A DNA stretch of 64,000 nucleotides from Aliidongia dinghuensis. Lineage in GTDB: Bacteria; Pseudomonadota; Alphaproteobacteria; ATCC43930; CGMCC-115725. Positions 8,548 through 18,255 of this stretch are shown here, piece after piece. Under the pieces are notes generated by a model. The model was not told the DNA's origin and did not search any database. It saw nothing but the letters and a program-made list of their open reading frames with translations. The position numbers and the translations under genes are program-made. How positions within the stretch are numbered: the stretch's first letter is position 1; each line of letters begins with the position of its first letter. Where the stretch lies: the NCBI RefSeq assembly GCF_014643535.1, contig NZ_BMJQ01000004.1, positions 310,001 to 374,000 on the forward strand, written 5' to 3'.

Positions 8548-8569
8548 CGCGCGGCTAATAGACCGCGCG
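8548..8569. terminator. GC-rich hairpin between eda and the SDR gene
   Basis: CGCGCGG (8548-8554) and CCGCGCG (8563-8569) pair around an 8-nt loop that contains the SDR stop codon. It lies between two convergent genes. No T-tract is present. Confidence 0.35.
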
Positions 8570-9295
8570 GCCGCCCGACAGATCGAAGACCGCGCCGGTC
8601 GAGAACGAGCATTCCTCGGACGCGAGCCAGGCGATCATCGCGGCGATCTCGGTCACGAGCCCGAATCGGCCCATCGGGATCTTCGACAGCATGTACTGGA
8701 TATGCTGCTCGGTCATCTGGGCGAAGATCTCGGTCTTGATCGCGGCCGGCGTCACGCAATTGACGCGGATGCCGGTCTGCGCCAGCTCCTTGCCCAAGGA
8801 TTTGGTGAGCGAGATGACGCCCGCCTTGGCCGCCGAATAGGCGGCGGCGTTCGGATTGCCCTCCTTGCCGGCGATGGAGGCGATATGGACGATCCGGCCA
8901 TAGTCGCGGCGGCGCATGCCGGGGATGACGGCGCGCGAGCACAGGAACGGGCCGGTCAGGTCGACGTCGAGCACCCGGCGCCAATCCTCGACGGGATAGT
9001 CATCAACCGGCCGGTTCGGGCCGGTGATGCCGGCGCTCGTGACCAGGATATCGGTCGGGCCGATTGCCCGTTCGCTGTGTTCCAGTGCCGCGGCGATCGC
9101 GTCCGGATCGGCCACGTCGACGGCGACGCCGAACTGGCCGATCCGTTCGGCCTCAGCCGCAGCGACCGCCCCGTCACGGTCCCAAATCGCGACCCGCGCG
9201 CCGGATGCGGCGAAACGCTCAGCCACCGCAAGTCCGATGCCGCGCGCCCCACCGGTGACGATCGCCCGTCGCCCGTTCAAATCGATCCGGTTCAT
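8555..9295 (-). CDS. Short-chain dehydrogenase/reductase
   Basis: 246 aa from ATG 9295, which has GGGAGGA four nt upstream; the in-frame TTG at 9307 is inside that ribosome site. Classical SDR: cofactor loop TGGARGIG, VDVADPDA after strand 3, TSAGITG (NAG variant), catalytic Ser in IVHIASIAG, and YSAAK (Tyr/Lys). The C-terminus FSTGAVFDLSGGRAVY is typical of sugar or polyol dehydrogenases of the FabG-like group. Location between KDG enzymes and a sugar transporter suggests oxidation of an aldose or a keto-deoxy sugar acid, but the exact substrate is inference. Confidence 0.82.
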   Translation of the reverse strand: MNRIDLNGRRAIVTGGARGIGLAVAERFAASGARVAIWDRDGAVAAAEAERIGQFGVAVDVADPDAIAAALEHSERAIGPTDILVTSAGITGPNRPVDDYPVEDWRRVLDVDLTGPFLCSRAVIPGMRRRDYGRIVHIASIAGKEGNPNAAAYSAAKAGVISLTKSLGKELAQTGIRVNCVTPAAIKTEIFAQMTEQHIQYMLSKIPMGRFGLVTEIAAMIAWLASEECSFSTGAVFDLSGGRAVY

Positions 9296-9320
9296 CCGTC
9301 CTCCCAAAACTGCGCCAATA

Positions 9321-9329
9321 TGTCTGACA
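9321..9329. promoter_or_regulatory. Candidate GntR-type operator half-conserved palindrome
   Basis: TGTCTGACA (TGTC-T-GACA) lies 26 nt upstream of the SDR start in the 278-bp divergent region facing the ABC transporter genes. The size and form match FCD-type GntR sites, but the motif is short and no regulator gene is adjacent. Confidence 0.25.
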
Positions 9330-9573
9330 ATTAGTCTTCCGCTCGGCGTGCGGCTGCCTTAGGATCACGCAACGAAGGGGGTGGTCGTCAAGGGCGGCTC
9401 TCTTTTCCGAAGGCGGGCGCCTAGACCCGTCCGGGGAAAGGTTTTTTTGGGGGAGGTCGCCGGTGAAAGCTCTCGGGCTATCTTGGTGCCAGGACCGATG
9501 CGGGGTGCGGCTTAACGCCGGTCCGCAGCCGTTCGATCTCGCTCGTTGAAGGCAGCGGGAGGATAGGCGAGCA

Positions 9574-10650
<1,077 letters not shown>

Positions 10651-10716
10651 TCTGTTTCCTGACGAACGGCGCCCGCCGAAGAACGGTGCCGACGCAATGA
10701 GAGAGGGAGGACGTAC

Positions 10717-12042
10717 ATGACGGACATCACGAGACGAGATGCCATCAAGATCGGTGCCGCGGCGGCGTTGACCGCGGGGGCGGCGGGCCTGGTCGGCGGC
10801 GCTGATGCGCAGGCCCAGACGGCCTTCGCGCTGAAGCCGGAGGCTGGCGCCTCGCTCAAGGTCTTGCGCTGGAAGCGCTTTGTGCAAGGCGACGAAGACG
10901 TCTGGCTCGCCAACAGCAAGAAATACGCCGAGACGACCGGCGTGCAGGTCCGCGTCGACAGCGAGAACTGGGAGGACGTGCGTCCGAAGGCCGCCGTCGC
11001 CGCCAATGTCGGCAGCGGCCCGGACATCATCATCACGACGAACGACGACGCCCAGAAATTCCCGGGCAAGCTCCTGGACGTGAGCGACCTTGCTGACTAC
11101 CTGGGCGGCAAGTACAGCGGCTGGTATCCGGTCTGTGATCGCTATTCCAAGCGCGACGGCAAGTGGATCGGCATTCCGATGGGCTGCGCCGGCAATGCGC
11201 TCGTCTATCGCAAGAGCCATATCCAGAAGGCCGGGTTCGAGGAGATCCCGAAGGATCTGCCGGGCTTCCTGAAGCTCTGCCAGGGCCTGAAGAAGAACGG
11301 CACGCCGGCGGGCTTCGCGCTGGGTCATGCCACGGGGGACGCCAACTGCTGGACGCACTGGTGCCTGTGGGCCCACGGCGCCAAGCTGGTCGACGAGAAT
11401 AACCACGTGACACTCGACAGCCCTGAGACCGTGGCGGCGCTCGAATATGCGAAGCAGCTCTACCCGACGTTCATCGACGGCACGCTGAGCTGGCTCGACC
11501 CGTCCAACAACAAGGCGTTCCTGGCCGGCGAGTGCAGCCTGACCTCGAACGGCATCTCGATCTACTACGCGGCCAAGACCTCGACCGATCCGGCGCAGAA
11601 GGCGATGGCCGAGGACATCTACCACTCGAACTTCCCGATCGGTAAGCCCGGCATCCCGACCGAGCAGAACCTGTTCTTCAACATGGTGATCTTCAAATAT
11701 TCGAAGTATCCCAACGCGGCGAAGGACTATCTGCGCTTCATGATGGAGCAGGAGCAGTATCTGCCCTGGCAGACGGCCTCGATCGGTTACGTTGCCCATC
11801 CGCTGGCGGCCTACGCCTCGAACCCGTTCTGGACTGAAGACCCGAAGGCGACGCCTTACCGCGACGCGGTCAAGGTCATGCGCGACACGGGCTATGCCGG
11901 CGCGCTTGGCGCCGAATCGGCGCAGTGCATGGCCGACTTCCTGATCGTCGACATGTTCGCCAAGGCCTGCACCGGCGCCGTGTCGCCCGCCGAGGCGGCG
12001 AAGCAGGCGCACGAGCAGGCGAAGCGGATCTACAAGGCGTGA
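10717..12042 (+). CDS. Tat-exported sugar-binding protein of ABC transporter
   Basis: 441 aa, GAGAGGGAGGACG ribosome site. The N-terminus TRRDAIKIGAAAALTAGAAGL carries a twin-arginine signal, cleaved near GADAQA. The body is a family 1 (CUT1, MalE-like) solute-binding protein: LKVLRWKRFVQGDEDVWLAN at the start, SGPDIIITTNDDAQKF, and FFNMVIFKYSKYPNAAKDYLRFMM near the C-terminus. It delivers its ligand to the two downstream permeases in the periplasm. The ligand is probably a mono- or oligosaccharide or a sugar acid, judging from the adjoining KDG pathway genes. Confidence 0.88.
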   Translation: MTDITRRDAIKIGAAAALTAGAAGLVGGADAQAQTAFALKPEAGASLKVLRWKRFVQGDEDVWLANSKKYAETTGVQVRVDSENWEDVRPKAAVAANVGSGPDIIITTNDDAQKFPGKLLDVSDLADYLGGKYSGWYPVCDRYSKRDGKWIGIPMGCAGNALVYRKSHIQKAGFEEIPKDLPGFLKLCQGLKKNGTPAGFALGHATGDANCWTHWCLWAHGAKLVDENNHVTLDSPETVAALEYAKQLYPTFIDGTLSWLDPSNNKAFLAGECSLTSNGISIYYAAKTSTDPAQKAMAEDIYHSNFPIGKPGIPTEQNLFFNMVIFKYSKYPNAAKDYLRFMMEQEQYLPWQTASIGYVAHPLAAYASNPFWTEDPKATPYRDAVKVMRDTGYAGALGAESAQCMADFLIVDMFAKACTGAVSPAEAAKQAHEQAKRIYKA

Positions 12043-12048
12043 TGCGGC

Positions 12049-12079
12049 GGGCGGGATCGGCCGACGGTCGATCCCGCCC
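12049..12079 (+). other. Strong intergenic hairpin between binding-protein and permease genes
   Basis: Perfect 11-bp arms 12049-12059 and 12069-12079 with a 9-nt loop, starting 7 nt after the binding-protein stop and 22 nt before the permease start. Hairpins here protect or limit transcripts so the binding protein is made in excess over the membrane subunits. No T-tract follows, so it is not a simple terminator. Confidence 0.6.
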
Positions 12080-12100
12080 GAAGCCGGAGATTGAAATGTC

Positions 12101-13051
12101 ATGACGGTCGTATCGGAAGGGGTGGGCGGACGGGCCGGCCGCCGGCAGGGGTTGCTCGCGGTCATTGCCGACAGCAGCGATCTGCTCGGCTGGCTGTTCA
12201 TGGTGCCGGCCGCAGCCCTGCTGCTCGTTTTCCTGGCCTATCCGCTGGTGCTCGGCATCTGGCTGGGCCTGACCGACGCAACGCTGGGCGACCCTGGCCA
12301 TTTTACCGGGTTCGATAATTTTCTTACGCTCTTCAGCGACGACGTCTATTGGCTGAGCGTGTTCAACACGATCGTCTATACGGTCGTCGCCAGCGCCGCC
12401 AAATTCCTCTTGGGCCTGTGGCTCGCCATGCTGCTGAACGAGCATGTGCCGTTCAAGGCCTTCATCCGCGCCATCGTGCTGCTGCCCTGGATCGTGCCGA
12501 CGGTGCTGTCGGCGATCGCGTTCTGGTGGATCTACGACGCCCAGTTCTCGATCGTGTCCTGGGCCTTGAAATCCATGGGGCTTATCCACAGCAACATCGA
12601 TTTCCTGGGCGACCCGACGAACGCCCGCATCTCGGTCATCATCGCCAATGTCTGGCGCGGCATCCCGTTCGTCGCGATCTCGTTGCTCGCCGGCCTGCAG
12701 ACCATCCCGGCCTCGCTCTACGAGGCGGCGACGCTCGACGGTGCTTCCGGCTGGCAGCGCTTCCGCTTCATCACGCTACCGATGCTGACGCCGATCATCG
12801 CGGTCGTCATGACCTTCTCGGTGCTGTTCACCTTCACTGACTTCCAGCTGATCTACGTGCTGACGCGCGGCGGGCCGATCAATGCGACCCACCTGATGGC
12901 GACGCTCGCGTTCCAGCGCGCCATTCCGGGCGGCCAGCTGGGGCAGGGGGCAGCACTCGCCACCTCAATGATCCCGTTCCTGGTCGCTGCCGTCATGTTC
13001 AGCTATTTCGGCCTGCAACGCCGCAAGTGGCAACAGGGCGGACGCGACTAG
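12101..13051 (+). CDS. Sugar ABC transporter permease (MalF/UgpA type)
   Basis: 316 aa integral membrane protein with about six helices. The EAA loop is readable as YEAATLDGASGWQRFRFITLPML, the contact site for the ATPase. It starts with a short cytoplasmic segment, then a helix (LGWLFMVPAAALLLVFLAYPLVLGIWLGL) typical of CUT1 permeases. It is followed after 32 nt by the second permease. Confidence 0.9.
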   Translation: MTVVSEGVGGRAGRRQGLLAVIADSSDLLGWLFMVPAAALLLVFLAYPLVLGIWLGLTDATLGDPGHFTGFDNFLTLFSDDVYWLSVFNTIVYTVVASAAKFLLGLWLAMLLNEHVPFKAFIRAIVLLPWIVPTVLSAIAFWWIYDAQFSIVSWALKSMGLIHSNIDFLGDPTNARISVIIANVWRGIPFVAISLLAGLQTIPASLYEAATLDGASGWQRFRFITLPMLTPIIAVVMTFSVLFTFTDFQLIYVLTRGGPINATHLMATLAFQRAIPGGQLGQGAALATSMIPFLVAAVMFSYFGLQRRKWQQGGRD

Positions 13052-13083
13052 AGCCCCCTCCACGCCGACAAGGACAGCGCCCC

Positions 13084-13962
13084 ATGGCCCGTACCCTCGC
13101 CGACCAGGCTGGTGGCATGAACTATCTGGTGTCGACCCCGCGCAAGGTCGTCACCGTCTATCTGCCGCTCGCGATCTTTCTCTTCGTGCTGCTGTTCCCG
13201 TTCTACTGGATGGCGATCACCTCGATCAAAAGCAACGATGAGCTCTACGACACGAGCCACGGCAGCCCGTTCTGGGTGATCAAGCCAACCCTGCAGCACT
13301 ATTACCACCTGCTGTTTGAGACCGAATATCCAGCCTGGATGTGGAACACGATCATCGTGTCGGTCGTGTCGACCTTCCTGTCGCTGTTCGCCTCGGTGCT
13401 GGCTGCCTACGCGATCGAGCGGCTGCGCTACAGGGGTGCCAGGACGGTGGGCCTGGCGATCTTCCTCGCCTATTTGGTGCCGCCGTCGATCCTGTTTCTG
13501 CCGCTCGCCTTCATGGTGCTGCAGTTCGACATGTTCGACAGCAAGTTCGCTTTGATGCTGACCTACCCGACGTTCCTCATCCCATTTTGCACCTGGCTGC
13601 TCATGGGGTACTTCAAGTCGATCCCCTACGAGCTTGAGGAATGCGCGCTGATCGACGGCGCCTCGCGCTGGCAGATCCTGGTCAAGATCATCCTGCCGCT
13701 CGCCGTGCCCGGCCTGATCTCGGCCGGCATCTTCGGCTTCACCTTAAGCTGGAACGAGTTCATCTACGCGCTCACCTTCATCTCGTCGTCGGAGAACAAG
13801 ACGATCCCGATCGGCGTCGTGACCGAGCTGGTCGAGGGCGACGTCTATCATTGGGGGCCGCTCATGGCCGGGGCGCTGCTGGGCTCGCTGCCGGTCGCGA
13901 TCCTCTATTCCTTCTTCGTCGAGCACTACGTCTCGAGCATGACGGGGGCAGTCAAGGAATAG
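13084..13962 (+). CDS. Sugar ABC transporter permease (MalG/UgpE type)
   Basis: 292 aa from ATG 13084. Six predicted helices; the EAA loop reads YELEECALIDGASRWQILVKIILPLAVPG. The first helix (VYLPLAIFLFVLLFPFYWMAITSIK) is characteristic of MalG-like partners. It completes the ATPase, binding-protein and two-permease set. The AAC(3)-like gene begins 12 nt downstream, so the two are probably co-transcribed. Confidence 0.9.
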   Translation: MARTLADQAGGMNYLVSTPRKVVTVYLPLAIFLFVLLFPFYWMAITSIKSNDELYDTSHGSPFWVIKPTLQHYYHLLFETEYPAWMWNTIIVSVVSTFLSLFASVLAAYAIERLRYRGARTVGLAIFLAYLVPPSILFLPLAFMVLQFDMFDSKFALMLTYPTFLIPFCTWLLMGYFKSIPYELEECALIDGASRWQILVKIILPLAVPGLISAGIFGFTLSWNEFIYALTFISSSENKTIPIGVVTELVEGDVYHWGPLMAGALLGSLPVAILYSFFVEHYVSSMTGAVKE

Positions 13963-13974
13963 GGCGGACCAAGC

Positions 13975-14766
13975 TTGCAGCAGATCATCGCGGAGACCGA
14001 CCGGCCGCGGACGCGGGCGAGCCTTGCCGCCGATCTCGCGGCGCTCGGCGTGGCCCCGGGGCAGCTCGTCATGCTCCATGTCTCGCTGCGCGCGCTCGGC
14101 TTCGTCGTCGGCGGTGCCATGACCCTGCTCGATGCCGTGCTCGATCGGCTGGGGCCTGACGGCACGCTGATGATGCCGGCGCATTCGGCCGATCTCAGCG
14201 ACCCGGGCCAATGGGCGGCACCACCGGTGCCGGCGGGCTGGGTCGAGGAGATCCGCGCCGCAATGCCGGCGTACGATCCCGCCCGCACACCGACATGGGG
14301 GCTGGGTGCGGTGGCGGAGCTGTTCCGGACCTGGCCGGGCGTGATGCGCAGCAACCATCCGGCAGCCTCGGTGGCGGCGCGCGGCCCGCTGGCGGCGGAA
14401 ATCGTCGGCCGCCATCCGCTCGATGATCCCCATGGCGAGGCGTCGCCGCTCGCCCGGGCCTACGACCGCGACGTCAAGCTCCTGCTGCTGGGCGTCGGCT
14501 GGAATCGAGCGACGCTCTTGCACTTGGCGGAGCGCCGGGCCTGGCCCGATGCGGCCCCCGTATCGGCCGGCGCCCCGATAACGCGCGACGGGCGCCGGGT
14601 CTGGCAAACCTATCGCGATTACGACAGCGATCCGGAGCGGTTTGCTGCCGTGGGCGAGGCGCTGGCGGGCGACGTTGTCCGCGGCAAGGTCGGCTCGGCG
14701 GCGGCGATCCTGGTCGATGGCCGCACCGCCGTCGACACCGCGGTCAGGGTTCTGGCGCGATCCTGA
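13975..14766 (+). CDS. AAC(3)-family N-acetyltransferase
   Basis: 263 aa, TTG start preceded by GGGCGGA. The aminoglycoside 3-N-acetyltransferase fold is recognisable: VMLHVSLRALGFVVGGAMTLLDAV, GTLMMPAHS, FRTWPGVMRSNHPAASVAARGP and DVKLLLLGVGWNRATLLHLAE. The family uses acetyl-CoA on amino groups of sugars. Genomic AAC(3) homologues in sugar operons need not give drug resistance. Its position directly after a sugar permease suggests a role on an amino sugar or sugar-derived antibiotic. The 3' end overlaps the convergent gene by 23 bp. Confidence 0.8.
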   Translation: MQQIIAETDRPRTRASLAADLAALGVAPGQLVMLHVSLRALGFVVGGAMTLLDAVLDRLGPDGTLMMPAHSADLSDPGQWAAPPVPAGWVEEIRAAMPAYDPARTPTWGLGAVAELFRTWPGVMRSNHPAASVAARGPLAAEIVGRHPLDDPHGEASPLARAYDRDVKLLLLGVGWNRATLLHLAERRAWPDAAPVSAGAPITRDGRRVWQTYRDYDSDPERFAAVGEALAGDVVRGKVGSAAAILVDGRTAVDTAVRVLARS

Positions 14767-15367
14767 CCGCGTAGGTCGGCCGGCCGTCCTCGTCGATCAG
14801 GCCAAGGGCGGCGAGGCGGTGGAGGGTCGCGCGGAAGAAGTCGGCCGTGCCGGCGCGGCCGGCGCCTTCGAGCCAGTTCTGTTCCTGGAATGCCAAGATC
14901 GCCGGTTGGCCGAGCTCGACCTCCCACAGGATGCCGAGGAGCGAGGCCATGGCCTCTTCGGTCTCGCGCGTCGCGTCGTCGGCCGCGCGCGCGCCGTCGG
15001 CGATCGCGATCTCGCCGGTTTCCGGACCGGCGCCGAGCCCGAAGTCGGGCAGGAACCGGCGCGACGGTGACGCGATCTGGTAATGGGCGACCTCATGGAC
15101 CAGCACGGCTGGCTCGCTCTTGGTCCTGACGCGCGCGCCATCCCAGCTGAACGCCTGCTGCGGTGCCTCGGCGAGCGGCTGCATGCCGAAACACTCGGTC
15201 AAGGCCACGGCGTCGGCATGCCAGAGCTCGACCGGCCCGCCTTCGGCCGCCCGGCTGTCGGCGATGCGCCGGAACACGGCGGTCTCGAACGGCGCCCCAT
15301 CGAGCGCCCGCTCGAACGCCGCCAGCACCAGGTCGAGCGCATGGGGCGCGATCGGTGTCAGGATCAT
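14744..15367 (-). CDS. EF-P hydroxylase-like (EpmC/YfcM-type) protein
   Basis: 207 aa. A central VHEVAHYQIASPSRRFLPDFGLGAGPETG follows the pattern of EpmC (HEISHW...ARR..DFG), the family that hydroxylates modified elongation factor P. HExxH-like histidines and the acidic residue could bind a metal. The C-terminal part (ETEEAMASLLGILWEVELG, then WLEGAG, then FFRATLHRLAALGL) matches the family layout of a helical end. No EF-P or EpmA/B gene is adjacent. The family assignment is from pattern memory only and could be a distant metallopeptidase-like protein instead. Confidence 0.5.
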   Translation of the reverse strand: MILTPIAPHALDLVLAAFERALDGAPFETAVFRRIADSRAAEGGPVELWHADAVALTECFGMQPLAEAPQQAFSWDGARVRTKSEPAVLVHEVAHYQIASPSRRFLPDFGLGAGPETGEIAIADGARAADDATRETEEAMASLLGILWEVELGQPAILAFQEQNWLEGAGRAGTADFFRATLHRLAALGLIDEDGRPTYAVRIAPEP

Positions 15368-15476
15368 CAGGCAGGCTCGGGACGGGCGGACATGGCGGGA
15401 ATGGAAGCTTGCCGAAAGTCCAGGTCAGTGCAAGAGCCCGCCGGGCGCGGCAGCCATGAGCCAGGCCGGTTCGTGC

Positions 15477-15971
15477 CTAGGGGCGCCTCAGCCGCGCCAT
15501 GTAATAGGCGTCGACGAGCACGCCATCCCGGAGCCCGAATTGCCGGGCGACGCCCTCGCGCTCGAAGCCGCAGCTTTCATAGAGCTTGATCGCCGCCGCG
15601 TTGTCGACGAACACCGTGAGCTCGATGCGGGTCAGGCCCAGCCAATTCTCGCCGAGGTCGACGGCGGCCTCCAGAAGCTTCCGGCCGATGCCGCGTCCGT
15701 GAAAGCTGTCGTGCACGAACAGGCCGATCTCGCCAACATGCCGGCGCCGGCCTTCGCCCTGGTTGAGCGACAACAGGCCGACGACCTTGCCGTCGAGGAT
15801 GGCGGCGAGGCGATGCCGGTTCGGATCGGCCGTATCGAGCCGCTTGCGCAGCACGTCGCGCGACGCATAGGGCAGCCGCAGCGTGCCCCAGATGCAGCGC
15901 GGCTGCTGGAACAGCTCGGCCGCCGATTCCCAATCGGCCATGTCGAAGCCGCGGATCACAATGTTCTTCAT
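15477..15971 (-). CDS. GNAT-family N-acetyltransferase
   Basis: 164 aa from ATG 15971. The acetyl-CoA loop is GLFVHDSFHGRGIGRKLLEAAVD, followed by ELTVFVDNAAAIKLYESCGFEREG, a full motif A/B pair. The C-terminal YMARL is common in PhnO/RimI-like small-molecule acetyltransferases. The start overlaps the upstream MFS gene stop in an ATGA junction, so the two genes are translated together. The product could modify the substrate exported by the carrier, which is inference. Confidence 0.88.
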   Translation of the reverse strand: MKNIVIRGFDMADWESAAELFQQPRCIWGTLRLPYASRDVLRKRLDTADPNRHRLAAILDGKVVGLLSLNQGEGRRRHVGEIGLFVHDSFHGRGIGRKLLEAAVDLGENWLGLTRIELTVFVDNAAAIKLYESCGFEREGVARQFGLRDGVLVDAYYMARLRRP

Positions 15972-17248
15972 GGCGCAGGTGTCTTTCTCGGGTGGGTGCG
16001 GGGATCGAGTTCGGCCGCTGCCGGCGTCGAGTTCGAGACGAGCTGGAACGGCGTCTGGAGATACGACGGCCGTGCGCTGCGCCGTGCCATGCGGAGTGCT
16101 ACGACGCCGGCGAGTGCCGCCGAAGTAATGGTGCAATAGACGAAGAGCCCGGCCGGCCCAAGCCACTCCATGAGCGCCGCGCCCAGCAGCGGGCCGACCG
16201 TGGCGCCGATGCCGTAGGCGAACAGCAGGGCGCCGGCGGCGGCAACCCGGTCCTCCTCGGCGACATAATCGTTCGCATGGGCGGCCGTCACCGGGTAGAT
16301 CACCTGGCTGACGCCGCCGAACACCAATGCCAGGGCCAGGAGCGACCAGAGGCCGAAGCCCTCCGCGGCCGAGAGCACGCCCGAAACCGCAGTTACGCTG
16401 ATGATGACGACGAGCAGCACACTCCGCCGATCGAACCGGTCGGAGAGCCGCCCGACCGGCAGCTGGAACAGCAGCGCGCCCAGGATCGTGACGCTCATGA
16501 ACACCGAGATGCGCGGGGTCGAAAGCCCGATGCCCTGGGCATAGATCGGTGCCAAGCCGGCGAAGGCCGCGTTGATGAGCCCGGCGAACAGCGAGCCCAG
16601 CACGCCCAGGGGCGTCATGCGGAACAATTGGCCGATCGACAGCGTCGAGTGGGCGGCCGGCAGCGGCGCCTCCGCATTGGTCGCGGCGACCGGGATCAGC
16701 GCCAGGACGAACAGGCCGGCGGTCAGGATGAAGCTGCCGGTGCCGCCGGTCGGCAGCAGGTCGATGAGGTACTGGCCGAGGCCGGTCGCGACCTGCTCGA
16801 TCATGACGTAGAGCGCCAGCACCTGGCCGCGCGTCGCCTCGTCGGATCGATGGTTGAGCCAGCTCTCGGTGACGAGGAACAGGCCGGCGATGGCGAAGCC
16901 GCCGCAGGCGCGGAGCCCGGTCCAGGCGACCGGGTCGACGACGAGCGCCTGGAACAGGACCGAAGACGACAGAAGTGCCGAGAAGATCGCGAAGGCTCGG
17001 ATGTAACCGACGCGTCGGACGACCCTGCCCGACAGCATGGAGCCGGCCATGAAGCCCGCGAAATAGGCGGCGAGGATCAGGCCGATGGTGAGCTGCCCGA
17101 ACCGCTCGTAGGCCATGCGCAGGCTGAGGAACGTCTGGAACAGGCCGGCGCCGAGCAGGAGGATGCTGACGCCGAACAGCAGCGCGCCGACATTGCGCAA
17201 GATCCGCCCCAAGCCCGCCCCCGCGATTGTTTGCCGGTGCCCGATCAC
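15968..17248 (-). CDS. MFS transporter
   Basis: 426 aa from the GTG at 17248, chosen for GGAGGG 3 nt upstream; an earlier in-frame GTG at 17293 lacks a site. Twelve helices are expected. The loop 2-3 motif is reduced to GRVVRRVGYIRAFA, and GRLSDRFDRRSVLLV marks the repeated half. YcaD-like features include TESWLNHRSDEATRGQ after helix 4. An inner-membrane exporter or importer of unknown substrate, co-translated with the GNAT gene. Confidence 0.85.
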   Translation of the reverse strand: MIGHRQTIAGAGLGRILRNVGALLFGVSILLLGAGLFQTFLSLRMAYERFGQLTIGLILAAYFAGFMAGSMLSGRVVRRVGYIRAFAIFSALLSSSVLFQALVVDPVAWTGLRACGGFAIAGLFLVTESWLNHRSDEATRGQVLALYVMIEQVATGLGQYLIDLLPTGGTGSFILTAGLFVLALIPVAATNAEAPLPAAHSTLSIGQLFRMTPLGVLGSLFAGLINAAFAGLAPIYAQGIGLSTPRISVFMSVTILGALLFQLPVGRLSDRFDRRSVLLVVIISVTAVSGVLSAAEGFGLWSLLALALVFGGVSQVIYPVTAAHANDYVAEEDRVAAAGALLFAYGIGATVGPLLGAALMEWLGPAGLFVYCTITSAALAGVVALRMARRSARPSYLQTPFQLVSNSTPAAAELDPRTHPRKTPAP

Positions 17249-17364
17249 CCGCCCTCCGTGCGGACCATAGCTGAAGCATGGCGGCCTGCGCACGCACCGC
17301 TTGGCGCGGCGGCGGAAACGGCCTATGGGAACGCTGATTTTGGGTATTGCGATCGAGGACGGGA

Positions 17365-17808
17365 ATGACGGGCGAACCCTTCTGGCGTGCGAAGCCGCTG
17401 GCGGCGCTCAGTGCCGAGGAGTGGGAATCCCTCTGCGACGGCTGCGGCAAATGCTGCACCATCAAGCTGCAGGACGAGGATACCGACGAGATCCTCTATA
17501 CGGACGTGGTGTGCCATTTGCTGGACACCCACAGCTGCCGCTGCAGCCGCTATAAGGATCGGGCGCGGCTCGTGCCCGACTGCGTCAAGGTCACGCCGGA
17601 CAATATCGCCGACCTGGGCTTCATGCCCTCGACCTGCGCCTATCGGCTCCTCGCCGAGGGCAAGGATCTGCCGGATTGGCATCCGCTCGTCAGCGGCCGG
17701 CGCGATTCGGTGCATCGCGCCGGCATGTCGGTGCGCCACCGGGTCTTTTCAGAGGAAGAGATCGAAGAGGAAGACCTGCCCGGCCATATCGTCGACTGGG
17801 TGCGCTGA
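17365..17808 (+). CDS. YcgN-family cysteine-cluster protein (UPF0260)
   Basis: 147 aa from ATG 17365 with GAGGACGGG upstream. The N-terminal W-x-x-LCDGCGKCC is the family hallmark, followed by further Cys at VVCHLLD, HSCRCSRY, VPDCVKV and STCAYR. This gives eight or more cysteines likely to hold a metal or Fe-S cluster. Function is unknown in the family; it is conserved in proteobacteria. Divergent from the MFS gene. Confidence 0.9.
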   Translation: MTGEPFWRAKPLAALSAEEWESLCDGCGKCCTIKLQDEDTDEILYTDVVCHLLDTHSCRCSRYKDRARLVPDCVKVTPDNIADLGFMPSTCAYRLLAEGKDLPDWHPLVSGRRDSVHRAGMSVRHRVFSEEEIEEEDLPGHIVDWVR

Positions 17809-17815
17809 ACGGCCT

Positions 17816-18169
17816 TCAAATGTCGCGGTGGTTTTTCTCGGCCGGTTCCGCCGGCGCGGTGACGACGCGGCTGACCGGCGCCGCTTCGCCCGGCGCTGCC
17901 ACGGGCGCGCGCAGACCGCCGGATCGGGCGACACGCAAGGCAACGCCGCTCAGCCTGTTGTCCAGGCTGCGGTGTAGCATGCTGGCTTCGAGATAGGCGG
18001 GATCGCTTGCCGCGGGAGCATCGCCGACCGACAGCGACAGCTCGACGCCCATGACGCCGAGCTTGGCTTCGACGCTCGGCAAGCCGGCGCCGACCAGTAG
18101 CACAGCCGCTGCCCCGGCGCCGAAGGCGGCCGATCCGATCGCGAGCTTTCCCAAATCCCGGGCTGGCAT
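17816..18169 (-). CDS. Small membrane-anchored hypothetical protein
   Basis: 117 aa from ATG 18169, which has GGAGGTG 3 nt upstream (the upstream ATG at 18181 is part of that site). One N-terminal hydrophobic segment, LAIGSAAFGAGAAAVLLVGAGL, then a polar, Ala-rich tail with no recognised motif. Likely an inner-membrane anchor or uncleaved signal. Convergent with the cysteine-cluster gene with a 7-nt gap. Confidence 0.5.
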   Translation of the reverse strand: MPARDLGKLAIGSAAFGAGAAAVLLVGAGLPSVEAKLGVMGVELSLSVGDAPAASDPAYLEASMLHRSLDNRLSGVALRVARSGGLRAPVAAPGEAAPVSRVVTAPAEPAEKNHRDI

Positions 18170-18255
18170 CCCCACCTCCATCCCTCAGGAAGGACGCGGG
18201 TAATCTAGCGGTGAACGTGCAAGAGGGCGAGCGGTTTCGGCGCCGCAGCCTTGGG

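Noticed and set aside
13975-14766. Acquired aminoglycoside resistance gene
   Set aside because: Same base composition as neighbours, no mobile element, sits in a sugar operon; family alone does not show resistance.
15477-17465. Apparent 662-aa fusion with GNAT at the C-terminus
   Set aside because: The N-terminal part is another reading frame of the MFS gene; the GNAT starts at 15971 in an ATGA junction.
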